Positions 8,286 to 15,508 of a stretch of 15,508 nucleotides of DNA are shown here, in pieces. Numbering within the stretch: the stretch's first letter is position 1; every line of letters starts with the position of its first letter. The stretch comes from Anaerolineales bacterium UBA3905. Lineage in GTDB: Bacteria; Chloroflexota; Anaerolineae; Caldilineales; Caldilineaceae. Made by a program: the position numbers and the translations under genes. The notes under the pieces are model-generated. The model did not search any database. It was not told the DNA's origin and saw only the letters and a program-made list of their open reading frames with translations. The stretch covers positions 1 to 15,508 of the forward strand of contig DGFH01000314.1 of NCBI GenBank assembly GCA_002391565.1, written 5' to 3'.

Positions 8286-9995
8286 TTAGTGACGATGGAC
8301 AATTGGCAGATATTGTTGCGGTTGAATCGCATCGGCAAGATCGACAATCATAGCGGCTTCGTCGGTGGCGGACGGCAGACTGCGGTTGCCCTTGCTATCC
8401 ATCGCCGTCGCCTCAAACTGGTAAATGCCGTCGCCCATGCCCATGCTCAGATAAGGGAAATCCACCGATGTTTGAGTCCCAGGGAAGCCGTTTCCAAACT
8501 CCAGCCAACCAGCATTGTTGTAGTTGTAGTAGAGTCGATACTCGGTAATGGTGGCGCCATCGACGGCGTAGCCTGTCCAATGCACCGTAAAAGCGTCGGT
8601 GACTGGTGCGGTCGGCTTGAGAATCGGCGGGTTAAAGGGCTCGACGATGGCGTGTGGTTTGAGGTCAACCGTCGTCGTCGCCTGTGGCGTGCCAGGAAAG
8701 TGACCTTCGTTGCCGGCGTGGTCGCGGGCGCGCGTGCGAAACTCGTAGCTGGCGCCATCGATAGCGCCCGTGAAGAGGAAAGAGGTTTCGGTGACGCCGC
8801 TGAGCAGCCGCACCCAATCTGGGCTGGCGCCGGGGATCAACATGCGATACTCCACGTCATAGTCGGCAACGCCCGAAACAGCGTCCGTCCCCGTCCATTG
8901 GATGGTGAAGGAGGTTGTGGTCATCACGGGGGGCAGCGCAGTCATGGTCGTAACGGGCGGCATACTGTCGACGATGGTGTGTGTTTGGGCATGGCCGTAG
9001 TCCTCCTTGTTGCCCACGTTGTCCACCCCGCGCCAGCGGAAGTGCACCGTATCGCCATCCTGCGTGTGGGTGAAAGCATCGGCCATTTGCTGGGGTGGAT
9101 ACTTGCCCTTGTTGAATTTGTGCCATGTCCCAGAGTTATTGATGCTGTATTCGAGTTCGAAGTACTGCATCCCGCTCGGCGTACAGTTGCTGGGCGCCTT
9201 GTCTTCGCCGCTCCAATGGACGGTGAAAGTTGCTTTAGAAAATTGTGGCAGCGGATGCGTGACATTGGAGGCTGGCGCCTTCGTGTCGCAGATGTACTGC
9301 ACGTCGATGTAGGGCGCCGTCCCGTCGCCAGCCTCGCGCGTGCGCAGCGAGCGCAGATGCTCCCCGATGTTTTCGTTGCCGGTGAGTAGCACCCCGTAGT
9401 TGCCCTGACCATTGACCCACTTCTGGACAATCGCCCGCATGTCCAGCGCGTGCCAGCCGATGGTGGAAGGGAGCGTGCCCAGGTTGGTCGTTGAACCGTC
9501 ATAACGCGCATTGTGCCAGGTGACGCCCCCCTCACTCCATGGCGCCACCATCATACGGCCATCGATGCGCGTGGCGGCGTCACCTGCGGGCAACACCTGA
9601 AACTGATAGAGATTCATCGACGCACTCTGGATGCGCGCCTTCGAAGGAATGCCGCCCAAATCAAACTGGATCACCGGTCGCATCGCCTGCTCGACGGGTT
9701 GATAGCCCATGTTCATGTACGGGCGCGGTCCGTGGTTCGAGTCGGGCTGGCCGGAGGCGATGTAGGCGTCCTGCACCGTATTCAGTCGCACTGTCTTGAT
9801 CCAGGGCGACAGGTCGGGCAGTGGGTCCAGGTCCAGGGGGGCATCTTCATCCAGCGGTGCGTCGGGGGCAGTCGCCGCTGGCGCCACATCTGGCGCTGGC
9901 GTCTGCGCCGCTACAGGTGCGGGCAGCGCATTCGCCAGAGACGCTATGCTCAGCAATATGGTTGTAACGACGGGAAAAAACCTCGATTGATGCAT
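8286..9995 (-). CDS. Secreted DNRLRE-domain protein with three FN3/Ig-like repeats
   Basis: Read from ATG 9995, the product has 569 residues. It opens with a Sec signal peptide (MHQSRFFPVVTTILLSIASL, probable cleavage near PVAAQ at 31) and an Ala/Pro/Asp-rich spacer to about 64. Residues 68-235 resemble a DNRLRE domain: VQDAYIASGQPDSNHG, RPVIQFDLGGIPSKARIQSA, then WSEGGVTWHNARYDG and GNYGVLLTGNE. Such domains occur on extracellular proteins and are thought to bind surfaces or carbohydrate. Three Ig/FN3-like repeats follow (about 240-343, 344-446, 447-553), each with an F-x-(V/I)-x-W start and a D-x-x-GN near the end. The last residues are QYLPIVHRH. A start 28 residues upstream (10079) is open but Arg-rich and lacks a signal peptide. 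AGAGGA lies 5 nt before 9995, which decides the start. It is first in a two-gene unit with the binding-protein fusion. The specific ligand is unknown. Confidence 0.85.
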   Translation of the reverse strand: MHQSRFFPVVTTILLSIASLANALPAPVAAQTPAPDVAPAATAPDAPLDEDAPLDLDPLPDLSPWIKTVRLNTVQDAYIASGQPDSNHGPRPYMNMGYQPVEQAMRPVIQFDLGGIPSKARIQSASMNLYQFQVLPAGDAATRIDGRMMVAPWSEGGVTWHNARYDGSTTNLGTLPSTIGWHALDMRAIVQKWVNGQGNYGVLLTGNENIGEHLRSLRTREAGDGTAPYIDVQYICDTKAPASNVTHPLPQFSKATFTVHWSGEDKAPSNCTPSGMQYFELEYSINNSGTWHKFNKGKYPPQQMADAFTHTQDGDTVHFRWRGVDNVGNKEDYGHAQTHTIVDSMPPVTTMTALPPVMTTTSFTIQWTGTDAVSGVADYDVEYRMLIPGASPDWVRLLSGVTETSFLFTGAIDGASYEFRTRARDHAGNEGHFPGTPQATTTVDLKPHAIVEPFNPPILKPTAPVTDAFTVHWTGYAVDGATITEYRLYYNYNNAGWLEFGNGFPGTQTSVDFPYLSMGMGDGIYQFEATAMDSKGNRSLPSATDEAAMIVDLADAIQPQQYLPIVHRH

Positions 9996-10237
9996 AAGAA
10001 TCCTCTTTTCCAGTTCAGTCAACCAGCGACGCCTGCGTGCATGGTGAATGAAGACGGTTGCGCCGACATCCTGTGTCACAGCGTACGCCGCCCCGCTGCG
10101 TCTCAGCGTCAGACATTTGTTGTAGGACGGACGGATGCAGCGTCGAGAGATGGCAGGGGGATCGTTTGATGTAAAAAATGGCGGCGACCACTCATCCTGC
10201 TTGCCTTTGTTGCGCCCTTATGCGAACATTGCGCCCT
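9996..10237. other. Divergent intergenic region
   Basis: This 242-nt gap separates the minus-strand secreted-protein unit from the plus-strand U32 gene and should carry promoters for both. I find no convincing -35/-10 pair on either strand. The only clear signal is the AGAGGA ribosome binding site just upstream of 9995. Open frames crossing the gap lack supporting features. Confidence 0.5.
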
Positions 10238-12790
10238 ATGACACAGAGACACACGCCCATCAAGCCGGAAGTCATGAGTCCCGCCGGTTACTGGCCGCAG
10301 CTCCACGCTGCGGTCGAAGCAGGCGCCGACGCCGTCTATTTTGGGCTGAAACATTTCACGGCGCGCGCCAAGGTCGGCTTCACACTTGACGAACTGCCGG
10401 AGGTGATGCGCACGCTGCATCGTCGCGGGGTGAAGGGCTACGTCACCTTCAATACACTGGTTTTTGACCATGAACTGGAGACTGCCGTGCAGTCGATTGC
10501 CGCCATCGCTGCGGCCGGCGCCGACGCCTTCATCGTGCAGGATGTGGGCATTGCGCAGCTGGTGCGGCGCATCGCCCCCGGCGTAGAGGTGCACGGCAGC
10601 ACGCAGATGAGCATCACCAGCGCCGAAGGGATTGCGCTGGCGCAGCGCTTTGGCGTGACGCGCGTTGTGCTGGCGCGAGAACTATCGCTCGATGACATCC
10701 GCGCCATTCGCGCCGCCACCGACTGCGAACTGGAGATGTTCGTGCACGGCGCGCTCTGCGTCTCCTATTCCGGGCAATGTTTTTCCTCAGAGGCGTGGGG
10801 CGGGCGCAGCGCCAATCGCGGGCAGTGTGCGCAGGCGTGCCGGTTGCCCTACGACCTGATCGTGGATGATGTGCGCCGCCCACTGGGCGATGCGCGTTAT
10901 CTGCTCTCGCCCGGCGACCTCTATGCGCTGCGGCAGATGCCGGAGATCGTGCGTATCGGCGTGCACGCGCTCAAGATCGAGGGGCGCTACAAGGACGCCG
11001 ACTACGTGGCGCTGACCACCGCCGCCTATCGGCAGGCGGTGGATGAGGCATGGGCGGGGGCGCCGCTCAGCATCACGCCGCAACGCGAGTTGCAGTTGGA
11101 GCAAGTCTATTCGCGTGGGTTAGGGGCGCACTTTGTCACGGGGACGAATCATCAAGCTGTCGTCACCGGGCGTTCGCCCCGCCATCGCGGTGTGTTGATC
11201 GGGCGCGTCAGCCGTGTGCTGGCCGACCGCGTCTGGATCGCGCCCGATCCCAGGACGGCAAAGCTGGCGCCGCTCAAACCGGGCGATGGCGTGGTCTTCG
11301 ACGCAGCGGACTGGCGTAGCCCGGAAGAGCGTGAGGAGGGCGGGCGCGTCTATCATGTCACGGTGCAACGCAGCGGTGCACTGGAGGTGACCTTCGGCAA
11401 CGGCGCTATCAACTTCAACCGTATCCGTCCCGGCGACCTATTATGGCGCTCGCACGATCCAGAGCTCGACAAGGTGGTGCGTCCGTACATCAACGCCCCC
11501 GCGCCGGTGCAGCGCCAGCCAGTCGATGTACAGGTCACCGCCGTCGAAGGTGCGCCGCTGGTGATGGTGTGGACATTGACCGCACGCCCCGAGGTGCAGG
11601 TCACGCTCTGGTCGGACGAACCGCTGGAAACGGCGACGCAGCGCGCAGTCGATGCGGCTTATCTGCGCGAGCAGTTGGGGCGGTTGGGGGGCACGCCCTA
11701 CGTTCTGGGCGAGCTTACTGTTGAGGTGGGCGGGCGTCCTTTTGCGCCTGGCTCACTGCTCAATCAACTCCGCCGTCAGGCCGTGACACAGCTGCAGACG
11801 CTGCAGGCAGAACGTACAAGCGTCGTTCATGCCCCGCTGGTGATCTTGCGGGATGTACTGGAAACAGGGGGAAAGGAAGGCGCGCAGACGCCAAATCTCC
11901 AATCTCCAATCTCTCAATCTCCTTATCTTCACCTCCTCGTCCGCACGCCCGAACAACTCGACGCGGCGCTGACTGTACATCCGGCCAGCATCACGCTCGA
12001 CTATCTGGAACTCTACGGGCTGCGGTCGTCGGTGGAGCGGGTGCAGGCGGCGGGGATCACAGTACGCGTGGCAAGCCCGCGCGTGCTCAAGCCAAACGAA
12101 CAGCGCATCGTCAACTTTCTGCTGCGGCTGGGCTGCCCGATTCTGGTGCGATCGGGCGGGCTGCTGCACGCATTACGGGAAACGCCCGATGCGCCGGAAC
12201 TGATCGGCGATTTCAGCCTTAACGCCGCCAACGAACTGACGGCGCGCACCTTCCTGGCGCTGGGGCTGCAACGTCTGACGCCGACGCACGATCTCAATGC
12301 TGCGCAGATCGCCGACCTGGCGCGCCGCATAGGGTCGGACGCGCTGGAGGTGATCGCCTACCAACACCTGCCCGTCTTTCACACCGAACACTGCGTCTTC
12401 TGCCGCTTTCTCTCCACCGGTGCGAGTTACAAGGATTGCGGCCACCCCTGCGAGCAGCACAAAGTCGCGCTGCGCGACCACACCGGGCGGGAACATCCGG
12501 TGATGGCCGACGTCGGCTGCCGCAACACCGTCTTTGGCGCCGAGGCGCAGGAGGCCAGCGCGCATCTTGCCGCATGGCTCGGCGCGGGCATTCGCCACTA
12601 TCGCCTGGAGTTTGTCCACGAAAGCGGCGCTCAGGTGCAGCAGGTGGTCGGCGCCTTTCAGGCCGCACTGGCTGGCAAACTCAATGCAGCGGAACTCAGA
12701 CAGCAGCTACAGCGCGTCGCCCCACAGGGCGTTACGGAAGGCAGCCTCTTCACCCCACCCAATTTCATGGAAATCCCGCTATTGGTTTAG
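10238..12790 (+). CDS. U32 family protein (peptidase U32/RlhA-TrhP-like), long form with two cysteine clusters
   Basis: The 850-residue product starts with the U32 TIM-barrel region: KPEVMSPAGYWPQLHAAVEA, GADAVYFGLKHFTARAKVGF, then VKGYVTFNTLVFDHEL. The signature region EMFVHGALCVSYSGQCFSS follows, with C174, C181, C197 and C201 forming a likely iron-sulfur site. Members named peptidase U32 include E. coli RlhA and TrhP, which are needed for hydroxylation of 23S rRNA and tRNA; proteolysis is not established for most. A middle DUF3656-like region follows (about 380-520). The C-terminal part has a second cluster: C719, C722, C734, C738 and C761. A short repeat-coded linker lies near residues 552-562. 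The open frame extends to an ATG at 10178. I chose 10238 because family members begin just before the (E/K)-L/V-x-(A/S)-PAG motif, and the extra 20 residues look non-conserved. No clear ribosome binding site supports either. Confidence 0.88.
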   Translation: MTQRHTPIKPEVMSPAGYWPQLHAAVEAGADAVYFGLKHFTARAKVGFTLDELPEVMRTLHRRGVKGYVTFNTLVFDHELETAVQSIAAIAAAGADAFIVQDVGIAQLVRRIAPGVEVHGSTQMSITSAEGIALAQRFGVTRVVLARELSLDDIRAIRAATDCELEMFVHGALCVSYSGQCFSSEAWGGRSANRGQCAQACRLPYDLIVDDVRRPLGDARYLLSPGDLYALRQMPEIVRIGVHALKIEGRYKDADYVALTTAAYRQAVDEAWAGAPLSITPQRELQLEQVYSRGLGAHFVTGTNHQAVVTGRSPRHRGVLIGRVSRVLADRVWIAPDPRTAKLAPLKPGDGVVFDAADWRSPEEREEGGRVYHVTVQRSGALEVTFGNGAINFNRIRPGDLLWRSHDPELDKVVRPYINAPAPVQRQPVDVQVTAVEGAPLVMVWTLTARPEVQVTLWSDEPLETATQRAVDAAYLREQLGRLGGTPYVLGELTVEVGGRPFAPGSLLNQLRRQAVTQLQTLQAERTSVVHAPLVILRDVLETGGKEGAQTPNLQSPISQSPYLHLLVRTPEQLDAALTVHPASITLDYLELYGLRSSVERVQAAGITVRVASPRVLKPNEQRIVNFLLRLGCPILVRSGGLLHALRETPDAPELIGDFSLNAANELTARTFLALGLQRLTPTHDLNAAQIADLARRIGSDALEVIAYQHLPVFHTEHCVFCRFLSTGASYKDCGHPCEQHKVALRDHTGREHPVMADVGCRNTVFGAEAQEASAHLAAWLGAGIRHYRLEFVHESGAQVQQVVGAFQAALAGKLNAAELRQQLQRVAPQGVTEGSLFTPPNFMEIPLLV
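11893..11921 (+). repeat. Heptanucleotide repeat inside the U32 coding region
   Basis: AAATCTC (11893-11899), CAATCTC (11900-11906), CAATCTC (11907-11913), a single T, then CAATCTC (11915-11921). The tract encodes a Pro/Ser/Gln/Asn linker (TPNLQSPISQSPY) between the middle and C-terminal parts of the protein. Because 7 is not a multiple of 3, gain or loss of one unit would shift the frame. Confidence 0.65.
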
Positions 12791-12809
12791 CGCAGGTTTT
12801 GATTTGCGA

Positions 12810-12838
12810 TTGCTCAAATAGGGAAACCGTAGGATAAT
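12810..12838 (+). promoter_or_regulatory. Candidate promoter of the epimerase gene
   Basis: TTGCTC (12810-12815) and GATAAT (12833-12838, five of six to consensus) are separated by 17 bp. They lie in the 121-nt gap after the U32 gene. Transcription would start near 12845, giving a leader of about 67 nt before ATG 12912. The -35 is weak (three of six). Confidence 0.3.
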
Positions 12839-12911
12839 GGGGCGCAGGCTCTTACAGGCTTCTCATCTCTGGTTTTCCCAAAACTCAGAAAGTTATGGAT
12901 TACTAAGCAAT

Positions 12912-13892
12912 ATGCACGTATTGATCACCGGCGGGGCAGGTTTCATCGGCTCACATCTGGTGCGAGCACTGTTGGAGCGCGGCGACCAGGTGGCAGTGCT
13001 CGATAACCTGAGCACAGGCAGCATCGAGAACATCCGCGCCTTTGCTCATCATCCTCTGTATGCATTTGCCATCGACGACTTGCGCAACGCGCTGGTTCTC
13101 GACCGGTTGGCAAGCCAGGCTGACGCCATCGTCCATCTGGCAGCGGCAGTGGGCGTGCAGTTGGTGGTTGAGCGCCCAACGGAGACCATCGAGACCAATG
13201 TGATCGGCACGCACTCTGTCCTGGCGGCGGCGCGGCGCTATCGATGTCGCACGTTGCTGGCAAGCACCAGCGAGGTCTATGGCAAAGGGGTGAAGGTGCC
13301 CTTTGCCGAAGATGACGATCTACTGCTCGGCGCCTCCAGCCGCAGCCGCTGGAGTTACGCCGCCAGCAAGCTGCTCGACGAATTTCTGGGGCTGGCGGCG
13401 TATCGTGAATATGACTTGCCGGTAACAGTGGCGCGCTTCTTCAACACTGTTGGCCCAGGGCAAACCGGGCGCTACGGGATGGTTGTGCCACGCTTCGTGC
13501 GGGCGGCTTTGGAGGATGCACCCATCCCGATCTACGGCGACGGCGAACAATCACGCTGCTTCTGTCATGTACGCGATACGGTGCGCGCCGTGATCGACTT
13601 ACTGGATCACCCAGAGCAAACGGCGGGTGAGATCTACAACATCGGCAGCAACCAGGAAGTGACCATCAATCAACTGGCGCAAACCGTGATTGACCGCACA
13701 GACAGCCGTTCCACCTTGCAGTACATTCCTTACAGCGAGGCGTACGCACCCGGCTTCGAAGATATGCGCCGCCGTGTGCCCGACACGACCAAAGTGCGCA
13801 CTGCCATCGGCTGGACGCCCAAGTACAACCTGCAACAGATTCTTGACGACGTGATCGACTACGAACGCCAGCGACTCGCCACCGGCGCGTAG
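12912..13892 (+). CDS. NAD-dependent nucleotide-sugar epimerase/dehydratase (extended SDR)
   Basis: The 326-residue product is a cytoplasmic extended short-chain dehydrogenase that modifies nucleotide-activated sugars for glycan synthesis. The Rossmann NAD-binding motif is GGAGFIGSH (residues 7-15), followed by an acidic residue after the second strand (LDNLSTG). HLAAAVGV and LASTSEVYGKG precede the catalytic YAASK (Y149, K153). ARFFNTVGPGQTGRYGMVVP, then PIPIYGDGEQSRCFCHVRDT, match the substrate-binding half of UDP-glucose 4-epimerase, UDP-glucuronate decarboxylase and dTDP-glucose dehydratase relatives. The exact substrate cannot be assigned. The frame is open back to 12837, but ATG 12912 starts exactly at the Rossmann strand (MHVLITGGAGFIG), which is where this family normally begins. 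The ribosome binding site is weak. The next gene starts 48 nt downstream. Confidence 0.92.
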   Translation: MHVLITGGAGFIGSHLVRALLERGDQVAVLDNLSTGSIENIRAFAHHPLYAFAIDDLRNALVLDRLASQADAIVHLAAAVGVQLVVERPTETIETNVIGTHSVLAAARRYRCRTLLASTSEVYGKGVKVPFAEDDDLLLGASSRSRWSYAASKLLDEFLGLAAYREYDLPVTVARFFNTVGPGQTGRYGMVVPRFVRAALEDAPIPIYGDGEQSRCFCHVRDTVRAVIDLLDHPEQTAGEIYNIGSNQEVTINQLAQTVIDRTDSRSTLQYIPYSEAYAPGFEDMRRRVPDTTKVRTAIGWTPKYNLQQILDDVIDYERQRLATGA

Positions 13893-13940
13893 GCTGACGC
13901 GATTTAGGAGCTCTGGTTTCATCAAAAGGAGGCATCTTTC

Positions 13941-15508
<1,568 letters not shown>

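Noticed and set aside
8289..9389. 366-residue plus-strand open frame opposite the DNRLRE gene
   Set aside because: No recognisable domain and biased composition; the opposite frame carries conserved domains and a good start.
9996..10079. 28-residue N-terminal extension of the DNRLRE protein
   Set aside because: It would bury the signal peptide behind an Arg-rich segment; the internal ATG at 9995 has AGAGGA upstream.
10109..10594. 161-residue minus-strand open frame over the divergent region and the U32 gene start
   Set aside because: Most of it is opposite conserved U32 coding sequence; no domain and no supporting ribosome binding site.
12837..12911. 25-residue N-terminal extension of the epimerase
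   Set aside because: The Rossmann strand starts right at the internal ATG 12912, where family members normally begin, and the ATG at 12837 overlaps a likely -10 box.

Overview
The window is GC-rich, densely coding bacterial DNA, best explained as a chromosome segment of a Chloroflexota bacterium (Anaerolineae/Caldilineae-like). This placement is an inference from domain content and style: an NBR1-type Ig-like domain on a secreted protein, a DNRLRE-domain protein ending in a short YLPIV-type tail, a secreted S41 protease, a very long U32-family protein and a zinc-finger-less DnaJ. No rRNA, tRNA, CRISPR array, insertion sequence or phage gene is visible.

Layout. (1) At the left edge is the C-terminal end of a GNAT acetyltransferase (+). 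(2) A DnaK chaperone cluster follows (+, 317-4083) in the order dnaK - grpE - dnaJ. A strong hairpin separates dnaK from grpE, and a small hairpin and a candidate promoter precede dnaK. (3) A convergent class III aminotransferase lies on the minus strand (4137-5498); its shared 3' junction with dnaJ is a seven-base-period repeat and dyad. (4) After a perfect 25-bp inverted repeat (5574-5629) comes a two-gene minus-strand unit reading 9995 to 5701. The first gene encodes a secreted DNRLRE plus Ig/FN3-like protein. The second, 20 nt downstream, encodes a secreted solute-binding protein fused to an NBR1 Ig-like domain and four cysteine-paired Ig-like repeats. (5) Divergently, on the plus strand, lie a long U32-family protein with two cysteine clusters, a nucleotide-sugar epimerase/dehydratase, and a secreted PDZ-S41 protease that runs off the right edge.

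How they work together. DnaK, GrpE and the J-protein form one folding machine: ATPase, nucleotide exchanger and substrate-loading co-chaperone. The two secreted minus-strand proteins are probably co-transcribed and have surface or extracellular roles; no ABC permease or ATPase gene accompanies the binding-protein fusion. The remaining genes are probably individual functions rather than a pathway. The least conventional content is the secreted two-gene module and the seven-base-period repeats, one of them inside a coding region. I see no clear evidence for an entirely new multi-gene system.
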